Shown: in pieces, positions 1 through 5,401 of the stretch | Numbering within the stretch: the stretch's first letter is position 1 | Layout: the number at the start of each line of letters is the position of its first letter | Assembly: GCA_900549495.1 (NCBI GenBank) | Contig: UROL01000072.1 | Coordinates: forward strand, 1 to 9,249 | DNA: 9,249 bases | Origin: an uncultured Eubacteriales bacterium | GTDB taxonomy: Bacteria > Bacillota > Clostridia > Oscillospirales > Oscillospiraceae | Direction of reading: 5' to 3' | The notes under the pieces: generated by a model | Databases searched by the model: none | Told to the model about the DNA's origin: nothing | The model's input: the letters and a program-made list of their open reading frames with translations, nothing else | Position numbers and translations under genes: made by a program

Positions 1-677
1 GCGCTGGACACCAGAATGCGCCCCGCTCTTTTGGTAAAGCCGGTTTTTACGCCGTCCGCCCCCGGATAGAGCCATAGGAGCTTGTTGTGATTGCGTAAGA
101 GTCGGCTTCCAACGGTAACGGTTTTGGTGGAGACAGTCTGGCGAAAAATTGGATTGTCCATGGCATAGGATGCCAGTATCGCCAAATCCCGAGCTGTGGA
201 GCGGTGATTTTCCGCATCCAAGCCGTTGGGGTTTTCAAAATGGCTTTGGGTCATGCCCAGTCTTTTGGCCTTGTCATTCATCAAATTGGCAAATTCCGGA
301 ATGCTGCCGCAGCAATACAGCGCCAATGCCACCGCCGCATCGTTGCCGGAGGACAGCATCAGGCCATACAAGAGCTCCTGGAGGGACAATCTCTCGCCTT
401 CTCGCAGGTACATAGAGGAGCCCTCCACCCCCACCGCCTGCTTAGGGACGGACATTTGGTCCAATACGTTGCAATTTTCACAAATCAGCAGAGCGGTCAT
501 AATCTTTGTGGTGCTGGCAATCAGGCTGGGCTCTGTGCTGTTTCTGTTCAGCAGCATTCTGCCGCTGAGGCAATCCAGCATGGCGGCAGATTTTGCAGAC
601 AAGGCACCTGCATGGACCGGGACAAGCAGAACGGCAGCCAGCAATGCAGCCGCCGTTCTTAGCAATTTCCTTTTCAT
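1..677 (-). CDS. dacB: D-alanyl-D-alanine carboxypeptidase, S11 family (partial, C-terminus beyond left edge)
   Basis: A penicillin-binding DD-carboxypeptidase that removes the terminal D-Ala from peptidoglycan stem peptides outside the membrane and so limits cross-linking. The visible 225 residues carry all three active-site motifs of family S11: S55-T-T-K58 with the nucleophilic Ser, S110-G-N112, and K211-T-G213. They also show the family stretch NPNGLD at 149-154. The N-terminus (MKRKLLRTAAALLAAVLLVP) is a signal peptide, with likely cleavage near the Ala-rich segment at residues 23-28. The start is the ATG at 675-677; its Shine-Dalgarno is weak (GGGTGA) and partly inside a hairpin. It is the last visible gene of the scpA operon. 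In Bacillus subtilis dacB also lies just downstream of scpAB and acts on spore cortex, which favours dacB, but DacF-type paralogues look alike, so the symbol is inferred. No stop is visible; the usual C-terminal beta domain and membrane anchor lie off the contig. Confidence 0.93.
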   Translation of the reverse strand, partial: MKRKLLRTAAALLAAVLLVPVHAGALSAKSAAMLDCLSGRMLLNRNSTEPSLIASTTKIMTALLICENCNVLDQMSVPKQAVGVEGSSMYLREGERLSLQELLYGLMLSSGNDAAVALALYCCGSIPEFANLMNDKAKRLGMTQSHFENPNGLDAENHRSTARDLAILASYAMDNPIFRQTVSTKTVTVGSRLLRNHNKLLWLYPGADGVKTGFTKRAGRILVSS

Positions 678-686
678 TTTGTTCAC

Positions 687-705
687 CCGGGGATAGTTTC
701 CCCGG
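687..705 (-). promoter_or_regulatory. Hairpin in the leader just before the carboxypeptidase start
   Basis: A 7-bp perfect inverted repeat (CCGGGGA, 5-base loop, TCCCCGG) lies in the 39-base gap between the ytfJ stop and the carboxypeptidase ATG. It ends 9 bases before that ATG, and the only Shine-Dalgarno-like run (GGGTGA) overlaps its 3' arm. No U-run follows it, so it does not look like a terminator. A role in damping translation or stabilising the mRNA is inference. Confidence 0.4.
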
Positions 706-716
706 AGAAGAAAGGA

Positions 717-1109
717 TTATTCCCCTTTTTTACCTGTCTTGCCGTCAATAAAGGACGAAATCTTGTCCAGGGTGTCCGGTATCATTTCCACCAGCCGATC
801 TGCGGTGGTGTTGGCAGCCTGGGCCACGGGAACCATGCGGACATTCCCCTCCTTTACCACCAGGAAGCAAATGGGGGTCACCTTCACGCCGGCCCCTACG
901 CCGCCGCCAAAGGGATTGTCCCCAGAGGTGGTCTTCCCCTTAGTAAAGTCCGAACCGGCGCCGCCAAAGCCCACGCTGACCTTGGAGACCGGGATAATCG
1001 TCACTCCGTCCGGCGTGGTAATGGGTTCCCCCACCACGGAGTTTACATCTACCATTTCTTTTATCTTCTGAATGGTGCCTTCCAGCATACCGGGAAGTTT
1101 TTGACTCAT
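717..1109 (-). CDS. ytfJ: YtfJ/GerW-family sporulation protein
   Basis: A 130-residue protein of the Spore_YtfJ (GerW) family, whose members are made during sporulation; in Bacillus the protein affects germination through one nutrient receptor, but its biochemical role is unknown. The family pattern is visible: an N-terminal amphipathic segment (SQKLPGMLEGTIQKIKEM), the stretch VVGEPITTPDGVTIIPVSKVSVGFG at 25-49, a Gly-rich run around residues 47-78 including GGGVGAGVKV, and a C-terminal helix. There is no signal peptide or membrane segment, so it is probably cytosolic or forespore-associated. The open frame extends upstream to 1262, but the start is placed at the ATG at 1107-1109: it begins the conserved family N-terminus, has AAGGCGG upstream, and overlaps the stop of the preceding gene by four bases (ATGA), a translational coupling signature. 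Length matches the family. Confidence 0.9.
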   Translation of the reverse strand: MSQKLPGMLEGTIQKIKEMVDVNSVVGEPITTPDGVTIIPVSKVSVGFGGAGSDFTKGKTTSGDNPFGGGVGAGVKVTPICFLVVKEGNVRMVPVAQAANTTADRLVEMIPDTLDKISSFIDGKTGKKGE

Positions 1110-1723
1110 GATTCTGTACCGCCTTTTCGTTTCTTTTTGAGTATCAGCAATTCCTTGATGAATAAATATCCATACACAATTCCAAGATGCAGCAGCTGCC
1201 CCACCGTTAGGGTCAGCTTCGCCTGGGCCTCCAGCTGGGTTTCCTCTGCGGTAAAATCGCACTGTACCTCCAGGTCACGCTTATGGATGCGGAAGTGACG
1301 CTCCAGCAGCGGCACCAGGTTGCCCAGTGCAGCCCAGGCTCTACCGTAATTCACCGCCAAATCGCAGGGATCATCACCGCCCAGTGTTACCTTTACAACC
1401 AGATCATCCACACGGAGCTTTCTCCGAAACTGTCCCATGAAGTCCAGCGCCGTCTGCATCAGCGGATAGAAATCCCGCAGGCTGCCCCCCTTTGGCTTCG
1501 ATTGAGGCTGGGAGTCCGGGGACTTCTCTTTGGGAGGCTGGGAAGCGGCAGATTTTTTTGGAGATTTTGTCTTTTTCTCTCTTTTGGGGAACGGGACTAC
1601 TGTAAACCGGAGCAGACCCGCCACAATTTTTACCAGCAATCCCCCGGAATCGAAACGGATAAAAACCCCCAGAGGGATGCATCCGATGGCAAGAATCACC
1701 GCCAGGGCAATCAGCCAGCCCAT
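1106..1723 (-). CDS. DUF2953 family membrane protein (YtfI-like)
   Basis: A 205-residue protein that I assign to DUF2953; no biochemical function is known to me. Residues 2-22 (GWLIALAVILAIGCIPLGVFI) form a membrane helix. A Lys/Pro/Ser-rich low-complexity linker covers about 47-80. A mixed domain follows, with the segment KVTLGGDDPCDLAVNYGRAWAALG (111-134) typical of the family, and the C-terminus (about 176-196) is hydrophobic before a basic tail KKKRKGG. DUF2953 genes usually sit immediately before ytfJ, as here and in B. subtilis (ytfI-ytfJ), so a shared sporulation-related role is inferred. The start ATG at 1721-1723 overlaps the scpB stop by one base (TAATG) and has AGGAGG at 1734-1739. 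The stop overlaps the ytfJ start by four bases. Confidence 0.82.
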   Translation of the reverse strand: MGWLIALAVILAIGCIPLGVFIRFDSGGLLVKIVAGLLRFTVVPFPKREKKTKSPKKSAASQPPKEKSPDSQPQSKPKGGSLRDFYPLMQTALDFMGQFRRKLRVDDLVVKVTLGGDDPCDLAVNYGRAWAALGNLVPLLERHFRIHKRDLEVQCDFTAEETQLEAQAKLTLTVGQLLHLGIVYGYLFIKELLILKKKRKGGTES

Positions 1724-2292
1724 TATGCTTGCGCCTCCTGCTGCGGTGCTGCCCCTTCTTCGCCGATGGGCTCCCCAAAGGTTATTTTTTCAATTGGTGG
1801 CAATTCCTCCAACGAGGTCAGGCCGAAGGTACGCAGGAAGTCCGGCGTAGTCCGGTACTGGATGGGGCGGCCCGGGACATTCAAACGCCCCGCCTCTTCA
1901 ATCAGCTTTTTATTCAGCAGCGCCGCCACGGAGTAGGAGCTGTCCACTCCCCGAATCTGCTCTACCATGGCTTTGGTAGCAGGCTGGTAATAGGCAATAA
2001 TGGTCAGTGCCTCCAACTGGGAGGAGGACAGCTTGGGCGGCTTGCGGGTTTCCAGTGCCTTGGTGACAAAATCCGCCATCTCGCCGGAGGAGACCATCTG
2101 ATACCCCTGTTCCAGCCGAATGATGCGGATGCCCCTGCGCTCGAAGGCCAGCTGGTCTGCCAGAGCCTCCGCCGCCTGCACAATCTCGTCTGCATCCACC
2201 TCCATTACTGCGGCCAGACGGGCAATTTCCATTCGCTCGCCGGAGGCAAACAAAATGGCTTCCAGAATGCGCTGAATTTGAGACTGCTCCAT
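1723..2292 (-). CDS. scpB: Segregation and condensation protein ScpB
   Basis: ScpB dimerises and binds the middle of the kleisin ScpA in the Smc-ScpAB condensin complex, which organises and separates replicated chromosome origins. The 189-residue sequence shows the two winged-helix domains of the family. The first starts at IQRILEAILFASGERMEIARLA and runs to about residue 80. The second contains LSSSQLEALTIIAYYQPATKAMVEQIRGVDSS (about 89-120) and the closing segment GRPIQYRTTPDFLRTFGL. An acidic, Gln/Ala-rich tail ends the protein. Length agrees with known ScpB proteins (just under 200 residues). The ATG directly follows the scpA stop (TAAATG) and is preceded by a consensus AGGAGG at 2301-2306, so the two partners are made from one message in coupled fashion. 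Confidence 0.97.
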   Translation of the reverse strand: MEQSQIQRILEAILFASGERMEIARLAAVMEVDADEIVQAAEALADQLAFERRGIRIIRLEQGYQMVSSGEMADFVTKALETRKPPKLSSSQLEALTIIAYYQPATKAMVEQIRGVDSSYSVAALLNKKLIEEAGRLNVPGRPIQYRTTPDFLRTFGLTSLEELPPIEKITFGEPIGEEGAAPQQEAQA

Positions 2293-3087
2293 TTAGTCTT
2301 CCTCCTCAAGATTTGCGTCGGTTTTCAGCAGACGGACATTGGGGTTTTCACCGGAAATGTCATCCTCCAGAACAACCGAATTGGTCTTACACAATTCCAG
2401 TATTGCCAAAAAAGTGGCGACAATTTCAGAGCGGCTTTTGTTGCCCCGAAAAAGGCTTTTCAGCCGCTCCACCCCCCGCAGCACTAACTGCCGCAGTACC
2501 TCGCCGGCCTTCCTGGTGACAGGATAGGGCTCTTTGGCAACAATCCCCTTGAAATTCGCCGTGGGCGGGGGAAGCTGCCGCTGATTTCGCTCGGCAATCG
2601 TGTCCAGCGCCCGGAGCAAGTCCAGCACATTGTGCTTATAGCGATAGGTGTTGTCTTTACGTAGGGGCTCCGGCTCCTTGGTAAACAGGCAGCGGCCGAT
2701 TTCATTTCGGGGCTCCAGCTGGGCCACCGCTGAGCGAATTTGCTCCATAGCCTCTTTCCGCCGCCGCTCAATCAGGCTTTGGCGGAGCAAATCCAGCTCG
2801 GATTCTGCCTCGGCCTGCTCGGCAGCAGACAGGAGCATTTTTGTCTTGATGAGCATCAGGTGAGAGGCCATGGTGATAAATTCACTGGCAATCTGCATGT
2901 CCATTCGCTTCATCTCATCCAGATACGCCAGATACTGCTCCAGGATGGCGGTAATAGAGACATCCTGAATCTCTATTTTATTTTTACTGAGCAGAAGGAA
3001 AATAACATCCAGCGGCCCTTCGAAATCCTCTCGATTTTCCGTCTGTGTGTGGATGATTCCCTCTAATTTATACTGCGGTTCAGCCAT
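2293..3087 (-). CDS. scpA: Segregation and condensation protein ScpA (kleisin)
   Basis: ScpA is the kleisin that bridges the Smc heads in bacterial condensin: its N-terminal helical domain binds one Smc neck and its C-terminal winged helix binds the other Smc head. The 264 residues show the N-terminal signature FEGPLDVIFLLLSKNKIEIQD (22-42), the helical segment IASEFITMASHLMLIKTKMLL (66-86), a variable acidic and charged middle, and the C-terminal winged-helix motif SRSEIVATFLAILELCKTNSVVLEDD. I chose the ATG at 3085-3087 because it starts at the usual family N-terminus and has AAGGTG about 8 bases upstream; an in-frame GTG at 3115-3117 would add ten residues but has no better ribosome site and would leave almost no leader after the promoter. 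It is the first gene of a five-gene operon. Confidence 0.97.
   Translation of the reverse strand: MAEPQYKLEGIIHTQTENREDFEGPLDVIFLLLSKNKIEIQDVSITAILEQYLAYLDEMKRMDMQIASEFITMASHLMLIKTKMLLSAAEQAEAESELDLLRQSLIERRRKEAMEQIRSAVAQLEPRNEIGRCLFTKEPEPLRKDNTYRYKHNVLDLLRALDTIAERNQRQLPPPTANFKGIVAKEPYPVTRKAGEVLRQLVLRGVERLKSLFRGNKSRSEIVATFLAILELCKTNSVVLEDDISGENPNVRLLKTDANLEEED
2301..2306 (-). promoter_or_regulatory. Ribosome binding site of scpB inside the scpA 3' end
   Basis: AGGAGG on the minus strand, 8 bases before the scpB ATG at 2290-2292. It lies within the last codons of scpA, those for the acidic C-terminal run EEED, so the ScpA tail and the scpB Shine-Dalgarno share the same bases. Confidence 0.8.
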
Positions 3088-3129
3088 ATTGAGGCACCTT
3101 TTCTCCCATTCTCTCACATTTACCAGTGG

Positions 3130-3158
3130 ATTATATCACTTTTTTGCATAGAGTGCAA
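3130..3158 (-). promoter_or_regulatory. Sigma-A type promoter of the scpA operon
   Basis: On the minus strand a -35 TTGCAC (3153-3158) and a perfect -10 TATAAT (3130-3135) are separated by 17 bases. The -10 is extended by an upstream TG (TGATATAAT). A start near 3123 would give a leader of roughly 36 bases before the scpA ATG. Confidence 0.8.
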
Positions 3159-3195
3159 GGGTTCCGAAAAAAATTCCCAAACCCGGTTAAAAGGA

Positions 3196-3224
3196 TTGCA
3201 TTTTTTTGTTGAATGTGATAAGAT
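3196..3224 (+). promoter_or_regulatory. Promoter of the small membrane protein gene, divergent from scpA
   Basis: A -35-like TTGCAT (3196-3201) and a -10-like TAAGAT (3219-3224) are 17 bases apart, with TG one base before the -10. It is weaker than the scpA promoter but has the same layout. The two -35 boxes are about 37 bases apart, so the promoters share a short control region. Confidence 0.55.
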
Positions 3225-3241
3225 GGGGCTATATGATTCTT

Positions 3242-3247
3242 GGAGGG
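3242..3247 (+). promoter_or_regulatory. Ribosome binding site choosing the GTG start at 3255
   Basis: GGAGGG lies 7 bases before GTG at 3255-3257. It rules out the in-frame TTG at 3240, which overlaps this site, and is better placed than for the internal ATG codons at 3294 and 3306. Confidence 0.7.
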
Positions 3248-3254
3248 ATGTTCC

Positions 3255-3575
3255 GTGGCCGGCCGCAATCGCAATCGTAACCGTTATCGTGAGATGGAGA
3301 GCATCATGATAAAGGTCTTAATGGGTGACGGGTTGTTTTTCCTGCTGTATATGTTTGCTGCCAGTCGTGTAGGCGGATGGGCCGTGATTAAGGGAATTGC
3401 TGCTGTCGTCACGATTCTAATCTCTCTGCTTGGGCTGGTCTGGCTCTACCTCACCCGGGAGTTCACCCGCCGCCGGAGCCTTTGGATGGTAACGGCTTGC
3501 ATCTCCATTCTGGCCTGTGTGCTGGTATCCCTGTGTCTGGGATATCCCTGCCCCCCTGTTGTTGCTGTAACCTGA
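3255..3575 (+). CDS. Small membrane protein of unknown function, Arg/Asn-rich N-terminus
   Basis: I do not recognise a family for this 106-residue protein. It opens with a short basic repeat, AGRNRNRNRYRE, before the membrane part. Hydrophobic stretches follow: a weaker one around GDGLFFLLYMFAAS, a strong one WAVIKGIAAVVTILISLLGLVWLYL, and another LWMVTACISILACVLVSLCLGY, separated by a basic loop TREFTRRRS. The positive charges at the N-terminus and in the loop suggest a cytosolic N-terminus and two or three membrane helices; topology is inferred. The gene has its own promoter and an excellent ribosome site, starts with GTG and ends with tandem hairpins, so it looks like a real single-gene unit. 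It sits between the scpA operon and the nucleoside kinase, neither of which suggests a role. Confidence 0.7.
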   Translation: MAGRNRNRNRYREMESIMIKVLMGDGLFFLLYMFAASRVGGWAVIKGIAAVVTILISLLGLVWLYLTREFTRRRSLWMVTACISILACVLVSLCLGYPCPPVVAVT

Positions 3576-3576
3576 T

Positions 3577-3606
3577 AAAAATGGCTGGTGCGAACCAGCC
3601 ATTTTT
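3577..3606. terminator. Bidirectional Rho-independent terminator with GCGA tetraloop
   Basis: A 13-bp perfect stem (AAAAATGGCTGGT / ACCAGCCATTTTT) closes a GCGA loop of the stable GNRA type. It begins 2 bases after the membrane protein stop. The flanking A and T runs give a U-run in both directions, so it can also end transcription of the convergent nucleoside kinase gene. Confidence 0.85.
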
Positions 3607-3608
3607 CT

Positions 3609-3638
3609 TTCCCCGATGCCATGCATCGGGGAATTTTT
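3609..3638 (+). terminator. Second, tandem terminator overlapping the nucleoside kinase stop
   Basis: A 10-bp stem (TTCCCCGATG / CATCGGGGAA) with a 5-base loop is followed by TTTTT at 3634-3638 on the plus strand. The last T is the third base of the kinase stop codon (TGA on minus, 3638-3640). It would act as a backup terminator for plus-strand transcripts; on the minus strand it lacks a U-run of its own and lies just before the bidirectional hairpin. Confidence 0.65.
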
Positions 3639-5338
3639 CATCTGTAGAATGTGTTGCCGCCGATGAATTCACGGACGATGCTGGTAGGCGGAATTTCATA
3701 GTCCACATCCGCCTCCTGAATATAATTCAGAATGCTGACAATGGAGCGAACCTGGTCATAGCAGCTGTCCTCTGGCATAATCTTCGTCAGCAGCGGGAAA
3801 ATGTGCTTTTTCAGCACAGCCAGCTCATATAGCGTGGAGCTGTTAAAAATCACATCTGCATGTTCCTGATAGGGGAAAATCCAGCGCTTTTCGCCGCTTT
3901 GGACGGATTCCCACATGGATATCGTTCTCTGGACAGAGGAACCTCTGGTTTCATAATCCCGGACAATTCGCCGCAGGAGGCGCAAATAGCTGGTGGGAAT
4001 ACGGTTGTGGTTGTCCAGATTCAGGGGAAGCAGGGGGCTGACATAGAGCTTGAAGATTTTCTTTTCGTCCACGCCCTGGGGAACCATCTGGGGATTCAGT
4101 CCGTGAATTCCCTCTACAATGATGACGGAATTCTCGCTCAGGGAAAGCTGCCGGTTGTTCCATACCCGTCTTCCTGTGGTGAAGTCAAAGCTGGGCAGCG
4201 CCGTAGCGTTCCCCGCCAGCAGGCAGGCAATGTTCTCCCGGAACAGCTCTGTGTCCAGCGTATTGATGTGCTCCAAATCCACCGTACCATCCGGCCCCGG
4301 GAGGATTTTATCCCGGTCGATATAATAGTTATCCAGGCTCATGAGAATCGGCTTTTTCCCGTGGACACGAAGCTGGGTTGCCAGGCGATTGGCCGTAGTG
4401 GTCTTTCCGGAGGAGCTTGGCCCTGCCAGCATCACCACCTGGGCATCCCGCTGGCAGACCATGTCCGCAATCTGAGAAATGCGCTTCTCGTGGAGAGCCT
4501 CGTTGACACGAATCAGCTCATGGATGCTGCCGGAAACTGTCTTTTCATTCAAATCGGACACAGTCTCGCATTCCATCAGGGTGCCCCAGCGCTTTCCCTC
4601 TGAGAAAACAGAGAAGAAATTAGGGCTGGCCTTGAATTCGGCGGGATGCTCCGGGGAAAGGTCGTCAGGATACAGGAGAATCACGCCACCCTCTGCCGGA
4701 AGCAGATTCCAAACCGTCAGATATCCGGAGGAAGGCAGCATCTCCCCAAAGAAATAGTCGGAGAAATCCTTGTAGATGTATTCGTCAAAGAAATCCTCGT
4801 GGAGCCACTGTAACAGCTCCGCTTTATCGGGCTGGTTATTTCTGCGGAACTGTTCGATGGCCTCCTGCCGTGGAAGTCTTCTGCGAATCAGGGGAAAATC
4901 CTCGGATATATATTTGTATACCTGAGTCTTCAGGGCATCCACGGAAAAATCCTTTGCATTTTCTATGCAGAGGTAGATGCTGTTGCCCATGGTGCAGCTG
5001 ATTTTGGAAACCGCATCCGGCCAAAGGGTACGAATTGCCAGAAATACCAGGAAGCACGCCGTCCGGGTATACACCTTTTTCCCCACCCCATCGGAATAGC
5101 GAAGCAGATGGATTTCCCCATTAGATGCTGCCATGGCTCGGCGAATGGTAGCACTGTCGTGCTCATGATCGGATATGCGGACAGGAATATAGTTCAGGGT
5201 GAAAACCTCACCCGCAATTTTTGCCGCCAGTGGGCGCTCTTTTAGGCTGGGGGAATCCATTCCCAAAGCCGTTACCAGATCCCGCAGAGATTGACCGGGA
5301 TTGGCCTGTACGGCGACCCCATCAAATTTTAGCTGCAT
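3638..5338 (-). CDS. TGS domain-containing nucleoside (uridine-type) kinase
   Basis: A 566-residue multidomain protein. Residues 1-60 form a TGS-like beta-grasp domain. About 60-230 resemble the second additional domain of threonyl-tRNA synthetase (HLLRYSDGVGKKVYTRTACF, then an extended segment). The C-terminal half is a P-loop kinase of the uridine kinase/phosphoribulokinase family: Walker A G306-PSSSGKTT-314, SLDNYYIDRDK at 334-344, the acidic strand VIIVEGIHGLN at 405-415, and the lid region NHNRIPTSYLRLLRRIVRDYETRG at 443-466. The expected reaction is phosphorylation of a pyrimidine nucleoside with NTP in salvage, in the cytosol; substrate specificity is inferred. There is no aminoacylation core, so it is not a synthetase. 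This architecture is known in Clostridia and Bacteroidetes, usually annotated 'nucleoside kinase'. The start ATG at 5336-5338 has GGAGGTG 5 bases upstream. It has its own promoter and forms a single-gene unit. Confidence 0.92.
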   Translation of the reverse strand: MQLKFDGVAVQANPGQSLRDLVTALGMDSPSLKERPLAAKIAGEVFTLNYIPVRISDHEHDSATIRRAMAASNGEIHLLRYSDGVGKKVYTRTACFLVFLAIRTLWPDAVSKISCTMGNSIYLCIENAKDFSVDALKTQVYKYISEDFPLIRRRLPRQEAIEQFRRNNQPDKAELLQWLHEDFFDEYIYKDFSDYFFGEMLPSSGYLTVWNLLPAEGGVILLYPDDLSPEHPAEFKASPNFFSVFSEGKRWGTLMECETVSDLNEKTVSGSIHELIRVNEALHEKRISQIADMVCQRDAQVVMLAGPSSSGKTTTANRLATQLRVHGKKPILMSLDNYYIDRDKILPGPDGTVDLEHINTLDTELFRENIACLLAGNATALPSFDFTTGRRVWNNRQLSLSENSVIIVEGIHGLNPQMVPQGVDEKKIFKLYVSPLLPLNLDNHNRIPTSYLRLLRRIVRDYETRGSSVQRTISMWESVQSGEKRWIFPYQEHADVIFNSSTLYELAVLKKHIFPLLTKIMPEDSCYDQVRSIVSILNYIQEADVDYEIPPTSIVREFIGGNTFYR

Positions 5339-5343
5339 AGGTA

Positions 5344-5401
5344 CACCTCCGTTTGTAATCTAATCTTATGGAATCATACCATAAAATTATAAACTTTTCA
5401 A
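5344..5401 (-). promoter_or_regulatory. Promoter and ribosome site of the nucleoside kinase gene
   Basis: On the minus strand -35 TTGAAA (5396-5401) and -10 TATGAT (5373-5378) are 17 bases apart, with an extended TG (TGGTATGAT). The ribosome site GGAGGTG is at 5344-5350. The -35 box overlaps the stop codon of spoIID (5398-5400), so spoIID has almost no untranslated 3' end and no terminator hairpin before the kinase; read-through is possible. Confidence 0.75.

Noticed and set aside
204..662. Two long plus-strand open frames opposite the carboxypeptidase gene.
   Set aside because: The minus-strand frame has all three S11 motifs; the plus-strand frames are low-complexity shadows without ribosome sites.
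1729..2487. A 252-codon plus-strand open frame opposite scpB and the end of scpA.
   Set aside because: It is antisense to two clearly recognised genes and its translation resembles no protein family.
3085..3117. A longer ScpA from the in-frame GTG at 3115-3117.
   Set aside because: The extra ten residues are not part of the family N-terminus and the ATG at 3087 has a better-placed AAGGTG.
3860..4603. A 247-codon plus-strand open frame opposite the nucleoside kinase.
   Set aside because: The opposite strand encodes a full kinase with Walker motifs; the plus frame has no recognisable domain.
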